A DNA stretch of 64,000 nt from Gammaproteobacteria bacterium (GTDB lineage: Bacteria > Pseudomonadota > Gammaproteobacteria > UBA6429 > Thiohalophilaceae), in NCBI GenBank assembly GCA_029880855.1, contig JAOUNS010000001.1:1-64000 (forward strand). Direction: 5' to 3'. This document shows, piece after piece, positions 15,745 through 27,180 of this stretch. The position numbers and the translations under genes are program-made. Within the stretch, counting starts at the first letter, position 1, and each line of letters begins with the position of its first letter. The notes under the pieces were generated by a model that was not told where the DNA came from, searched no databases, and was given only the letters and a program-made list of their open reading frames with translations.

Positions 15745-18614
15745 AATGAGGCCCCCAATCGGAGATAAGTCTGTTCCTCACCGCCTGCATCCAGCCCTTT
15801 GGCATAACCAAACGACATCTGGATTTGCAGGTTGTAAAACAGAACGGTATCCAGATTTAATTCAACCCCGTTGCTGCGGTAATAGTCCATGGGGTCCGCA
15901 TCGGTATCCCAGGTTGTGCCTGCTTCTGCAAACAAGGTGGCATGGACCTGATCCAGACCGACCGGCGGCGCCATGAAACCCCTTTCGACCGTGAATAACG
16001 GCAAGCGGTATTCAACACTGCCCAAACGCATATTTTGGCCGGCCAGTTGCGGCAGCCCTTCCGGATAACCGCGCAGACCGTACTTACGCCGATTAAAAGG
16101 CGATGCTGCTGCCGGGTTTAATATTGTTGCCGTATTATTGCCATTCACCTTTGCGCCGCCCAGCCTGAAGCGCCGCGTGTTGGTCTCACCCCGTCCTTCC
16201 ACATAGCGCAGGGCAAGCACATGTTTGCCGCCGATGCGGATAAACTCACGCCAGTCGGCCACACTGACCTGACCGCTGAAGTAACTGTTATGGATGATGT
16301 CACTGTCTTCCACGACCAGACTGACCGAACGTCCGGAAGAGCGGCTGACAGCTTTGGCGTGTGACTCGGTTGAGTCATAGACAATGGCCGCGCCGGCCAC
16401 ATTATCGGCAAACGGTGTATCCTGACTCAGGGACGGAAGACGGCGAATATCTTCCATGCGGTCCTGAAACAGTCCGAAGTTCAATGACCAGCGGTTATCC
16501 GCCTGGAGAAAAGGCAGAACCATCTCCAGTTTTTCAACATTGGTCCGGTAAACACGTTGGGTAACATTACCGGCGTTTCTGACAAACGCGTGGGATTGTT
16601 CCAGTTCCAGTCTGAACAGTGGATACCAGCGATCATAGGTATAGATGAGATTACCCAGCCCCCAACCGTTATCCGTATCATAGGCAATAGTGGCGTTGTA
16701 AGTGTGTCGGTGCAGGCTGTCTGAACCGGAAGTGGTAAAGCCCCATTCCGAACGATCGTCATCCAGATAGAAATACGGGAACCACCAGCGCGGTCGCAGA
16801 CTGTCCCAGGGTGAATAGTCAACAGCCGGTGTGGACACCCCGACTTCAACCGGGGACGAAAGCTGCGTGAACGCACCGGCATCGGTTGTCACCAGTGGCC
16901 GGTTGACATACTGTGCCTGTGGCAGCTTATAGACATCCAGGCCGTCACCGTTATAGGCCAGATAAAACAGATCGCCCGCTGCGGAAACACCCGGTGATAT
17001 AGCCGCGGTCAGGACATTGGTCAGCGTGGTGGTTCGGCCGCTCTGCAGATCAAGGCGACGGATATTGTAGACACCACCGTGCTCCGAGGTGTAGAGGATC
17101 GCATCCCCCTGCGGTGTATAAACAGGATGGGCTTCGATTGCGGTATCGGATGTCAGCGCCCGCCACTGTTTATCGGCCAGATTAAACCGTTCCAGATTCC
17201 AGCCACCGTTATTACGCCAGACCATGGCGGCCAGTTCTGTCCCATCCGGCGAGGTGTTCAATGCACCCACCACTTCCCACAACTTGCCCTGCCAGAGTGT
17301 TTGTTGCAGTTGACCGGAATCACTCAAGCGATGCAGGGCGCTTTTACCGGCCTTGTTATGCACGGCAATGATCTGTGTTCCATCCGCCGACCAGGCGGCA
17401 TTGCGGTAACGGGCGCACTCGGTCAATCGCTGCAGGTTATCGCCGTTCAGATCGACACGGTAGATATCGTAATATACATTGGCGTTGCGACAATATTCGG
17501 GCTGTAACAGCAGGATACCTGCCACCGGGTGAACGGCCAGGCGTGTGCCGCCATTGACCTCACGCAGGCGATGAACCCGGCCCTGTTGATCAAGCATCAT
17601 TAACGCTGTGCGTTGCAGACCATCATAGGCGATGTAATAGGCGCGACCGTCGGGCAGGACACGTAACGGCCCGGTGAAATAACCGGCCTGTGTCATTCTT
17701 TGCCCGGTGACCGGACCGCTGTTTTTTATTCTCTCGATCTGTGGCGCGAATTTTTTGTGTAAATAAACAACATAGTCATCCCACAGGTCGGCGAGATCCT
17801 TGCCATAAATCTGTCTGGCATTGGAATTGATGAAAAACGGCAACAGGTTATCGGAATAGTTTTCGATTAAATTATCAATACGGCGTGAACCATAAGTCTC
17901 TTCCAGAAAACGGTAAAAATGTACACCATACAGATAGGCGGCCGTACCCGATGGCCAGCTTGCCATGGGTTGGTTGATTTGCCGCAAGGGTTTGATACCG
18001 TTGATGACTTCATTGCGCATCATGGCGTCGAACAGGCGGCCTTGCCCGCGACCGACACCCTGCTCATCATTCGTTTCATGGTAGGTGGCATAGCCTTCGA
18101 TCAACCAGCGCGGCTGGAAGATATTCGGAAAGAGATAGACGTGTCGGCCAAAGAGACTGCGAAATCCCGCGACTTTGCCCCGCGCCTTGTCCAGGTGCAG
18201 GATATGGACATATTCGTGGATAAATAACAGCTCCATCCAGCCGGCGTGATCTTCGACGCTGTTAAGATCATCCGGTGGTGTGGCATACAGGGTGATCCAG
18301 TTGGCGGGAAATGGTGTCGCCATGCCATTGGAAAAATCGAATTCATCGGTCAGTACCACATTGACCGGTTCCCGGGGCACCCAATCGAGGCGTTTGCTTA
18401 ATCGGGCATGGACCCGTTCCGCCAGTGCCAGCGTATCACGGGCCATCTCTTCCAGACCGGTGTGATAGTGCAGGTGAAAATGCGGGCTTTCTAATGTATA
18501 CCAGTCGAGGCGGGGATCATGTTCATAGGCCGCCGACAGACTGCCCGGTATGAGCAACAATAACCCCAAAAAGCTGATGAGTATGAGACTGATTCGATTT
18601 TCACAGACTTCCAT
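15741..18614 (-). CDS. Exported peptidase MA-like / beta-propeller / outer membrane barrel fusion
   Basis: 957 residues. A signal peptide occupies about residues 1-28. Residues about 30-290 are a gluzincin-like metallopeptidase with HEYVH at 133-137 and EGYATYHE at 173-180, the HExxH plus downstream Glu pattern of the peptidase MA family. Residues about 300-620 are a TolB/WD40-like propeller (repeats such as AAWSADGTQIIAVHN and SPDGTELAAMVW). Residues about 640-957 look like an outer membrane beta barrel of the Omp85/D15 surface-antigen type (GLRGYPEG, MRLGSVEYRLPLF), ending in Phe as outer membrane proteins do. All zinc ligands are present, so it is probably active. Substrate unknown. Confidence 0.8.
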   Translation of the reverse strand: MEVCENRISLILISFLGLLLLIPGSLSAAYEHDPRLDWYTLESPHFHLHYHTGLEEMARDTLALAERVHARLSKRLDWVPREPVNVVLTDEFDFSNGMATPFPANWITLYATPPDDLNSVEDHAGWMELLFIHEYVHILHLDKARGKVAGFRSLFGRHVYLFPNIFQPRWLIEGYATYHETNDEQGVGRGQGRLFDAMMRNEVINGIKPLRQINQPMASWPSGTAAYLYGVHFYRFLEETYGSRRIDNLIENYSDNLLPFFINSNARQIYGKDLADLWDDYVVYLHKKFAPQIERIKNSGPVTGQRMTQAGYFTGPLRVLPDGRAYYIAYDGLQRTALMMLDQQGRVHRLREVNGGTRLAVHPVAGILLLQPEYCRNANVYYDIYRVDLNGDNLQRLTECARYRNAAWSADGTQIIAVHNKAGKSALHRLSDSGQLQQTLWQGKLWEVVGALNTSPDGTELAAMVWRNNGGWNLERFNLADKQWRALTSDTAIEAHPVYTPQGDAILYTSEHGGVYNIRRLDLQSGRTTTLTNVLTAAISPGVSAAGDLFYLAYNGDGLDVYKLPQAQYVNRPLVTTDAGAFTQLSSPVEVGVSTPAVDYSPWDSLRPRWWFPYFYLDDDRSEWGFTTSGSDSLHRHTYNATIAYDTDNGWGLGNLIYTYDRWYPLFRLELEQSHAFVRNAGNVTQRVYRTNVEKLEMVLPFLQADNRWSLNFGLFQDRMEDIRRLPSLSQDTPFADNVAGAAIVYDSTESHAKAVSRSSGRSVSLVVEDSDIIHNSYFSGQVSVADWREFIRIGGKHVLALRYVEGRGETNTRRFRLGGAKVNGNNTATILNPAAASPFNRRKYGLRGYPEGLPQLAGQNMRLGSVEYRLPLFTVERGFMAPPVGLDQVHATLFAEAGTTWDTDADPMDYYRSNGVELNLDTVLFYNLQIQMSFGYAKGLDAGGEEQTYLRLGASF

Positions 18615-18689
18615 GTATCCCCCGCCCGGCAGTGATCACAACAGAATTTTTCGCTACTATAACACTATATATTTCAACTTGAACCACCG

Positions 18690-18914
18690 ATGAATCAGTA
18701 CGTTCGCTTTGCTTTGCATATTCCCGCTGCAGATATCCTGGCCTACTATCAGGGTGCAGCCAAGACAGTCTCTGTTGTAAGTGATGACGGCAGACGCATC
18801 GCATTTCCTGCTGACAAGCTCCGACCGTTTGTCACTGAAGAGGGTGTGTTTGGTGAATTTGAAATGGTGTTTGACGCGCAAAACCGGTTTATACAATTAC
18901 AACGCATCAAGTAA
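18690..18914 (+). CDS. DUF2835 family protein
   Basis: 74 residues. The whole sequence fits the short DUF2835 family of gammaproteobacteria: ILAYYQGAAKTV, then DDGRRIAFPADKLRPFVT, then GVFGEFE. The function of the family is unknown. It is divergent from the peptidase/barrel gene (75 bp apart) and convergent with hemF. Confidence 0.85.
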   Translation: MNQYVRFALHIPAADILAYYQGAAKTVSVVSDDGRRIAFPADKLRPFVTEEGVFGEFEMVFDAQNRFIQLQRIK

Positions 18915-18958
18915 CACCTGTTGCCCCCAATAACTCCGGGGAAGCCCAGATTAAGTCC

Positions 18959-20441
<1,483 letters not shown>

Positions 20442-20543
20442 ATGAAACGAATTCCGCGTAACGAAAAAATCGCATCATACAGGGAAGGGGCGCGAATGTC
20501 CTGATGATCAGTGATATCCCTGCACCGGGTATCGCTTTATACA

Positions 20544-22097
20544 CTACAACTGATTGACCAAATTCGCTGCTGTGCAAGCCTGTCTGTGGGGGGGGGTATG
20601 CAGTGCATTTGACCATTTCGCCTCCATCTGCTGTGCCACATCCGTCGCATCCATGCCTTTGTCGGCCAGTGCTGCAGCGAACTCTGCCTGTGCCTGTTTG
20701 CGCGCCCTGAACAGTGCCATCTGTACCCGGCTGTAGACATTCACGGCGCCATCACCGGAGGTTTCGATGGGCAGGAAGTTGGCCTCCGGATAACGGGAAG
20801 TCACCAGTGACTGAATGCCATCGGAGACACCGGAGGATGGCAGACAACCGAAAGGTTTGACCGAGATCACCAGATGGGCCTTGTTCTTTTTGACATAGGA
20901 AATCAGTTTGCCGATCTCCATCGGTCCTTCACCACCGGTCACTTCACTGGAATGGTATTCCCGACTCAGCCGTGCCAGTTCCGCCACATCCGATAAATGA
21001 TAATCACGCAGCCCCAGAATGCGGCTGTACAGGGCAAACCAGCCATTCATGGCCGTCCTGGTCAACCAGAGCAGGAAGTGTTTTTTCATGGGGGTGAAAT
21101 CCAGTCCCTCTTTGACATTGTTCTGATCGGGCAGCAACAGGAATTGCCGGAACTGGAAATCCACAAACCACAACAGGTACAAAACCGTATTCATGATCGG
21201 CTGGATATCCACCTCGGCGCCTTCCGCTTCCAGATACCGTTGCAAATGGTAGTTACCATCACCCTCGGTGGTCATGGCCCAGAACTCACCGATGATCGCC
21301 ACTTTCGGTTTGACCTGTAGGCGATTGACCTTGATGGCCTGTAATTTGCGGCGACATTTATACAGCGCAAGCAACATATTCTTTTTATTCCGCATGGCAT
21401 GGGCAAGGATATCGCGACACTCGGTCAGGACCCGGTCCGTCATGCCCGCTTCAATTTCATAGGGACGGATGCGATAACCCAGTAGATTGAGCACATCACC
21501 GGAAATCAGACAACGAAGCAGTGATAAAACGAATTTGGGTGTAATTGCCAGCGTCGGGCCTTCACCATTCACATCCTTGATCCCTTCACCCGCCTCAAAG
21601 GAAAGCACACGAAAATTTTCAAACCCGGCATCACGCAAGGCCTTGCGATACTCGGTGGTATACATGCCGAAGCGACACGGTCCGCATGTCCCGGCCGTCA
21701 AAAACACATAACGCTTGACGATCTCCTCCTTGCTCATGCCCTCCACTTCGTGCAGCTGTTGCAAATACTTCACCAGATTGCCGACCGTGAAGTAGGTCGG
21801 ATTGCATTGGCCGCGATTACCGTATTCCTTGCCCAATTGAAAGGCCTGATTATCCGGGCAGGGCAAGGCGCGGATTTTGCAGCCACCGGTTTCCAGTCCG
21901 GCTTCAAGCAGTTCATCCTGAAAGACCGTCAGACCGCCAATCAGGATCGTCGTTCCGGCCCGGTCCGCGCCGGTAAAATGGCGGGGATTGGCATCAAACC
22001 AATGAATGGGACGTGCCGCTGCGATATGGTTGCGATCATCTGTAAACGTCACCGGAATACTGTTGCCCGGTGTGTGCTGAAACTGTTGTTGTTGCAT
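20544..22097 (-). CDS. Acyl-CoA dehydratase (HgdB/DUF2229)-related iron-sulfur protein
   Basis: 517 residues from ATG 22097, chosen because AGGAGA lies 6 bases before it; an in-frame ATG at 22127 overlaps the upstream gene but has no such site. It belongs to the uncharacterised relatives of 2-hydroxyacyl-CoA dehydratase subunits paired with large activases. Conserved Cys stretches are visible: NRGQCNPTYFTVGNLVKYL and TAGTCGPCRFGMYTTEYRKA near residues 115-165, likely iron-sulfur ligands, and KPFGCLPSSGV near 440. It is probably the partner of the ATPase encoded immediately upstream. The chemical substrate is unknown and no separate dehydratase genes lie nearby. Confidence 0.75.
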   Translation of the reverse strand: MQQQQFQHTPGNSIPVTFTDDRNHIAAARPIHWFDANPRHFTGADRAGTTILIGGLTVFQDELLEAGLETGGCKIRALPCPDNQAFQLGKEYGNRGQCNPTYFTVGNLVKYLQQLHEVEGMSKEEIVKRYVFLTAGTCGPCRFGMYTTEYRKALRDAGFENFRVLSFEAGEGIKDVNGEGPTLAITPKFVLSLLRCLISGDVLNLLGYRIRPYEIEAGMTDRVLTECRDILAHAMRNKKNMLLALYKCRRKLQAIKVNRLQVKPKVAIIGEFWAMTTEGDGNYHLQRYLEAEGAEVDIQPIMNTVLYLLWFVDFQFRQFLLLPDQNNVKEGLDFTPMKKHFLLWLTRTAMNGWFALYSRILGLRDYHLSDVAELARLSREYHSSEVTGGEGPMEIGKLISYVKKNKAHLVISVKPFGCLPSSGVSDGIQSLVTSRYPEANFLPIETSGDGAVNVYSRVQMALFRARKQAQAEFAAALADKGMDATDVAQQMEAKWSNALHTPPHRQACTAANLVNQL

Positions 22098-22123
22098 GGT
22101 GGTCTCCTGTGCCCGCCTGTTCT

Positions 22124-25100
22124 TCAACGGCGGGATGAAAAGGTCACCTGTACCGTGGTGTGATCTTTCTCCGGTAACGTCCCGGTGTGATTGCCTGTTT
22201 GTGCCTGTGTATAGCCCGGATCGCCCGACAACACCATGGGCTCCATGCTGAGTTGACCATTCCCGATAAAGCGATCTTCACAATAGCGTTCCAGTGAATA
22301 GGCAAAAGTTTTGACACGGATTTTGATCGAACCGCCGGGCTTGTTGGCATCCAGATCATGCAATGCCATATAGGGTGTTTTGCTCACCGCCATGATCTTG
22401 TCAATAATCCCGTAGATGGGCGCATCATGACCACACTTGAAGTTGGACAGATCCAGCACCGCCACATTGGGATGACGTGCGGCAAATTTTGCCGCCCAGA
22501 CTTTTTGCGCACTGTTAACCGAGTAATTTTCCGGCCAGACATCCCGGCAATCAAACACATCTTCAATCAAACCGGATTGAATATCTGCGGCGAAAAAGCG
22601 TTGCAAATAGACAGGGTCCTTCGGGATGGAACGAATCGACAAAAAGGGATAACCCAGACTCTGGAACTCGTTCAGGATGGCGTGGTTGATGCCGGGATCA
22701 TTATGATAGGGTCGGCCCAGCAACAACATCACCATACTGTTGTCCCGTTCCGCCTTGTCGAGCAACGCACGACCCTGTTGTTGCATATCATGATCAAAGG
22801 CCTGCATGGCCGACAAACCCTGTTTCACCGCCCATTCGTTTTCATCACGCGTGATCCCCAACCGTTCACCCCAGCTTTCCAGCAGTTGTTGCGTCAACAG
22901 GTCCTGTCGTTCAAAGCTGATGGCACGGTCCACATATTCCACACCGGCCTCGGCGAAGAAATCTTTCTCTTTTGTAAAGGCCGCTTTCGCCACATTGGGT
23001 GCGCCCATCAGGGTCGGACAGGTGGAAGAGCCGATGACATGGGTTAAATAATTATCCATGCCGGTGATACAGGGGAACCAGATATAGTCAATGGCCTTGT
23101 TGTTGCGTTTCTTGCGCAGCAGGTTATAGACATGGGCCGGCGAGACCTTGGAAGGATAACAGGGATCGATGGAGCCGTATTTACCTCCTTCAATATACAT
23201 GTCTTCTGAGGTTTCATCAGAGAAAACAACATTCCGCGGCCGGATACCCAATACTTCCAGATAGACCCGCAGAAAGGGCGCAACCGTATAGTGGTTCAAG
23301 ACACGGGGGATGCCAATACGCAGCTCGCTGCGTCTTTCCTGCATGGCGGCATGGCTGCGTTCAACACCCCGATTAATCCACTTGCGCCGTACCGGCCCAT
23401 AACCAAACCAGAGACGTTCTATTTTCAATTCCATGATGGGGGTTCCCGCCTCAGGCAACGGCGTATACTGATATTGGGACTTGAAAACCCGTTCCGCTTC
23501 GTACTCCACCAGATTGGGAAAATGTTCTTGCAATCTTTTGCGTTCCTTGTGCAAAGCAACCACCGCCGCCTTTGATTCGACCATGCCTTTTTCACAGGAA
23601 AAACCGGCGATATAGCGGGTAATCCCGCCGGCGGGTTTTTCGATATCAATAAAACTGCGCGAACACAGATTATCGCAGAATGAACAACGGGTGGTTTCAT
23701 CGGTGCGTGTGGTGTAAACCAGATTGATTGCGGCATCGAGATCAATAAATGTGGAATGCCCGCGACGCTCCACCACCCGCTTCGCCTCCAGTGCCGCACC
23801 AATTGCACCGCCCTCACCACAATGGGGATGGACCAGCACTTGCGCATCCGGGACGCGCTGCTTGATGTAGTCGACCTGCGCCTTCACCGCCGCCATGTTG
23901 TACTGGGTGCCGCCCTGCAGGACAAACTTTCTGCCCAGCTCCGACATGCGCGCCACCTGCACCACATACTGCCAGACATTTTTCGGCAAGACCTGGGCGA
24001 GGCCGGAAAAGAGCTCTTCTTTGTTAAAGCCTTCTTTCTGAAAATTGACCCGATCGGTATCGAGAAAAACCGCACAACCATAACTGAATCTGGGCGCGAT
24101 TGTCGCCTTGTAGGCCACCTCGGCAAACTCCTGCACCTTGACACCGAACTGATCCGCCATGGCCTGTAACAACATACCGTTACCGGCCGAACATTGATTG
24201 GAGAGACGAAAATTCTTGATCGTGCCGTTTTGCATAAACAATACCTTGATATCCTGCCCGCCGATATCGCAGATCACATCGATATCATCACCGCAATACT
24301 TCTGCGCACTCATCATATGGGCGATGGTTTCGACAATGTTGGCGTCGGTTTGCATGGCGGCTTCCAGCACATCACCGGCATAGCCGGTCACACCACAACC
24401 CAACACCCTGAGTGTACATTGCTGCTCGGTGGCAAATCGTTTGATACTGTCCAGCAGTTCTTTGGCATCCTGGATCGGGTTGCCTTTCGATAACTGATAG
24501 GCCTTGTACAACAGTTCATCCTGTTCATCAAGCAAGACCGCCTTGGATGATGTGGAACCACCATCGATACCGATATAACCGCGAATCTCGCTGCCCGGTT
24601 CATACCGTGCCGGAACAAAGGTCGGTGGTTGATATTGTTTGAGGAAGGTTTCCAGTGATTCGTTTTTTGCCAACAGTGCGGGGCCGCAATTTGGTCCCTG
24701 TTTTTCTGTACGACCCTCTGAAATAAAAGATTGGAGTGGTGCAAGACCGCGATAGCGGATCAGCTCAGTCGCTTCGTGTATACCAAAAATGACCGCCCCG
24801 TATGCGGCATAATACTGTGAGTTGTCCGGGACAAGGATCAGATCCTCGACCGGCACTTCCGGAACACGGTGACCCCGATCCACCCACGTCTCGGGTATAC
24901 GCACCCGCCAGCATTGTTGCAGAAAAGGCAAATAGGTATTCGGCCCGCCCAATAACAGCACCTTTTCTTGCAATGTGTTGCCGCGAGTCAACACCGAGAG
25001 ATTTTGCATCACAATGGCATCGGCCAGGGAATTCATGATTTCGTCTGACGGGACGCCGGACTTGATCAGGTTGACGACATCGGTCTCGGCAAACACACCG

Positions 25101-25645
25101 CACTTGGCCGCAACGTGGTGCAGGCGTGACGCGTCAAATTGCAGACCGGCAACCTCGGCATGACTCATACCCACCTTGAGTAAACATTTATCGATGGTTG
25201 CACCGGTGCCGGAGGCACATTTGTCATTCATGGAGGTAATGATTTGGCGTTGACCGGTTTCCGGATTGGTCTTGAACAGGACGATCTTGGCATCCTGGCC
25301 ACCCAGCTCGATCACGCTGCTCACTTCAGGATGCAGTTTTTCCACCGCCAGACTGACGGCATTCACTTCCTGAACAAAGCGTGCACCCAGCGGTTTCGTC
25401 AATGGACCCGCCCCCGAACCGGTGACAAACATACAGGCCACATTCGGTTGCAGATCGGGAAAGGACCCCGCTGCTTCCGTCAGCAGCTCCAGTACCTTTT
25501 CCGCCTGGCGTGTTTCATGGCGTTCGTATTTATGCCAAAGAATTTTGAAGGTGTCAGGTTCGACAACGATGCATTTCACTGTTGTGGAGCCAACATCAAC
25601 CCCGAGCAAATAGCGAATCTCGTCAGTGGTGATTGTCGTGTCCAC
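22124..25645 (-). CDS. BadF/BadG/BcrA/BcrD-type ATPase, two ATPase domains plus DUF2229 region
   Basis: 1173 residues, start GTG at 25645 after AGGAGG. Two ASKHA ATPase domains in tandem: residues about 10-270 (DVGSTTVKCIVVEP, GGQDAKIVLF, NDKCASGTGATID) and about 355-620 (GIDGGSTSSKAVLLDEQ, DIGGQDIKVLFMQ, NQCSAGNGMLLQA). The Cys in CASGTG and CSAGNG sits where activases hold a bridging [4Fe-4S] cluster. A Cys pair CSFCDNLC and the DUF2229 region (from about 690) follow. The family uses ATP to push an electron to very low potential onto a partner enzyme. The ATGA overlap or near-overlap with the downstream gene shows they form one unit. Not seen: a dedicated substrate pathway. Confidence 0.85.
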   Translation of the reverse strand: MDTTITTDEIRYLLGVDVGSTTVKCIVVEPDTFKILWHKYERHETRQAEKVLELLTEAAGSFPDLQPNVACMFVTGSGAGPLTKPLGARFVQEVNAVSLAVEKLHPEVSSVIELGGQDAKIVLFKTNPETGQRQIITSMNDKCASGTGATIDKCLLKVGMSHAEVAGLQFDASRLHHVAAKCGVFAETDVVNLIKSGVPSDEIMNSLADAIVMQNLSVLTRGNTLQEKVLLLGGPNTYLPFLQQCWRVRIPETWVDRGHRVPEVPVEDLILVPDNSQYYAAYGAVIFGIHEATELIRYRGLAPLQSFISEGRTEKQGPNCGPALLAKNESLETFLKQYQPPTFVPARYEPGSEIRGYIGIDGGSTSSKAVLLDEQDELLYKAYQLSKGNPIQDAKELLDSIKRFATEQQCTLRVLGCGVTGYAGDVLEAAMQTDANIVETIAHMMSAQKYCGDDIDVICDIGGQDIKVLFMQNGTIKNFRLSNQCSAGNGMLLQAMADQFGVKVQEFAEVAYKATIAPRFSYGCAVFLDTDRVNFQKEGFNKEELFSGLAQVLPKNVWQYVVQVARMSELGRKFVLQGGTQYNMAAVKAQVDYIKQRVPDAQVLVHPHCGEGGAIGAALEAKRVVERRGHSTFIDLDAAINLVYTTRTDETTRCSFCDNLCSRSFIDIEKPAGGITRYIAGFSCEKGMVESKAAVVALHKERKRLQEHFPNLVEYEAERVFKSQYQYTPLPEAGTPIMELKIERLWFGYGPVRRKWINRGVERSHAAMQERRSELRIGIPRVLNHYTVAPFLRVYLEVLGIRPRNVVFSDETSEDMYIEGGKYGSIDPCYPSKVSPAHVYNLLRKKRNNKAIDYIWFPCITGMDNYLTHVIGSSTCPTLMGAPNVAKAAFTKEKDFFAEAGVEYVDRAISFERQDLLTQQLLESWGERLGITRDENEWAVKQGLSAMQAFDHDMQQQGRALLDKAERDNSMVMLLLGRPYHNDPGINHAILNEFQSLGYPFLSIRSIPKDPVYLQRFFAADIQSGLIEDVFDCRDVWPENYSVNSAQKVWAAKFAARHPNVAVLDLSNFKCGHDAPIYGIIDKIMAVSKTPYMALHDLDANKPGGSIKIRVKTFAYSLERYCEDRFIGNGQLSMEPMVLSGDPGYTQAQTGNHTGTLPEKDHTTVQVTFSSRR

Positions 25646-26187
25646 TCATCCTCCTGCCAGTATCCGGGTCCGGTTTGTTAACCGGATTCTTTTCACCGTC
25701 TCTTCATGCAGTGCATGGACATCAGAGAAAGATTTACAATATTACTCTGCCTTTACCATTCTCCAGATATATCGCTATTCATTTTTTCAGTCAAGCCTAT
25801 CAGTCAATATTCGGTTAAATCGATATTTCGCATTTCACTCAGGTAAATAATGCCACTAAAACTGTTTGATTATATTTATCCTGCGATATGCACAGTTGTG
25901 TACAAGTTTGACAACATGATGGAATAAATTTTTTTGTCGCACATCCACCCGGTAAAAGCAGTGGCTTTCACTCTCCTATTTGACACGACGGGTTGTGCAA
26001 AACGGCGACAGATAGAAGTGACAAGAATAATGTATGAATTGATGAGTCGGTCATTCTGAAAAAAAAGAAGTGATGTAGATACGAATAAAATATTGACTGA
26101 CCGTTTTAATGAATTGACAGCAGACTGTTGCCAAAGATCAAAAACCGAGACATGCCACCCCCATACAGTGATGGCATGTGCGGCTGA
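25646..26187. other. Non-coding region
   Basis: About 540 bp, AT-rich, without a supportable gene. It must hold the promoter of the activase operon. Apart from the hairpin after tatC I see no recognisable operator or RNA. Confidence 0.5.
26151..26178 (-). terminator. Possible terminator of the his-tat run
   Basis: CATGCCA and TGGCATG form a 7-bp stem with a 14-base loop just after the tatC stop. On the minus strand a short T run follows after five bases. It is only moderately strong. Confidence 0.45.
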
Positions 26188-27180
26188 TTATTTCTCCGGC
26201 TGATCGCCTGCCGGTTTGGTTTCATCACCGGCTTCATCGTCGGTATGGGCGGTATGTTTTTGCAGGGACTCTTCCTCGGCGATGGCCCGATCCAGTTCGG
26301 CCTCCATCTCTTCATCGCTGAGTTCACGATACTCACCCTCATCCGGCATGGCGGGCATGGTGGATGAGCTTTGTGTGGTTGCAGCAGAGGTGGTGGAAGC
26401 TTGCGTTTCTTCCGCTTCGTCTGTCTCTTCAGACTTGCGGTTGCGAATGATCATTCGGGAGAAATACAGACCGAACTCAAACAACAACAGCATGGGCAGG
26501 GCCAGCAAAACCTGTGAGATCACATCCGGTGGTGTGAGCAACATCGCCAGGGTAAAGGCGCCGACAATGATATAGGGACGCTTGTCCGCCAGGCTCTGTG
26601 GTGTAGTGATTCCGGTGGCAACAACGATAATGGTGGCAATCGGTACCTCAAAGGCGAGGCCAAATGCAAAAAACATCTTGAGCACGAAATCGAGATAGCG
26701 TGAGATATCCGTCATGACGGTTACACCGGCCGGCGCAATGCCCACCAGGAATTTAAACACCAGCGGAAAGACCACAAAATAGGCAAAGGCCATACCGGCG
26801 TAAAATAAAATAATACTGGATACCATCAATGGCAGGGCCAGACGCTTTTCATGCTGATATAAACCCGGCGCCACAAAAGCCCAGGCATGATACAAAATTA
26901 CCGGCATGGCGAGAAATACGGAGGCAACCAACGCCAGCTTGAAGGGCGTGAGAAAGGGCGAGGCCACTTCGGTGGCAATCATGGTGCCACCCTTGGGCAG
27001 ATGCGCCAGTAAAGGACCGGCTAACATGGTATAGAGATCGTTGGCAAACGAAAACAACATCAGAAAGATCAACATAACCGCGACAACCACACGCAGCAGG
27101 CGATCACGCAATTCCACCAGATGTGCCATGAACGGCAGTTCACTATCGGAGGATGATTGATCAGGCTTTGTCTTTGCCAT
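26188..27180 (-). CDS. tatC: Sec-independent translocase subunit TatC
   Basis: 330 residues from ATG 27180 (MAKTKPDQ), which overlaps the tatB end by 20 bp; the frame is open further upstream and MSTMRMAK at 27195 is also possible. Six membrane segments are visible. Family signatures are FMAHLVELRDRLLR near the N-terminus, the first periplasmic loop, YHAWAFVAPGLYQHEKR and FGLAFEVPI. TatC binds twin-arginine signal peptides and forms the Tat translocase with TatA and TatB. An extra acidic tail of about 90 residues after the last membrane segment is longer than in typical TatC (about 250). Confidence 0.95.
   Translation of the reverse strand: MAKTKPDQSSSDSELPFMAHLVELRDRLLRVVVAVMLIFLMLFSFANDLYTMLAGPLLAHLPKGGTMIATEVASPFLTPFKLALVASVFLAMPVILYHAWAFVAPGLYQHEKRLALPLMVSSIILFYAGMAFAYFVVFPLVFKFLVGIAPAGVTVMTDISRYLDFVLKMFFAFGLAFEVPIATIIVVATGITTPQSLADKRPYIIVGAFTLAMLLTPPDVISQVLLALPMLLLFEFGLYFSRMIIRNRKSEETDEAEETQASTTSAATTQSSSTMPAMPDEGEYRELSDEEMEAELDRAIAEEESLQKHTAHTDDEAGDETKPAGDQPEK

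Noticed and set aside
22358-25681. Plus-strand ORFs of up to 229 codons opposite the activase gene
   Set aside because: Antisense shadows; the minus frame has clear ATPase motifs throughout.
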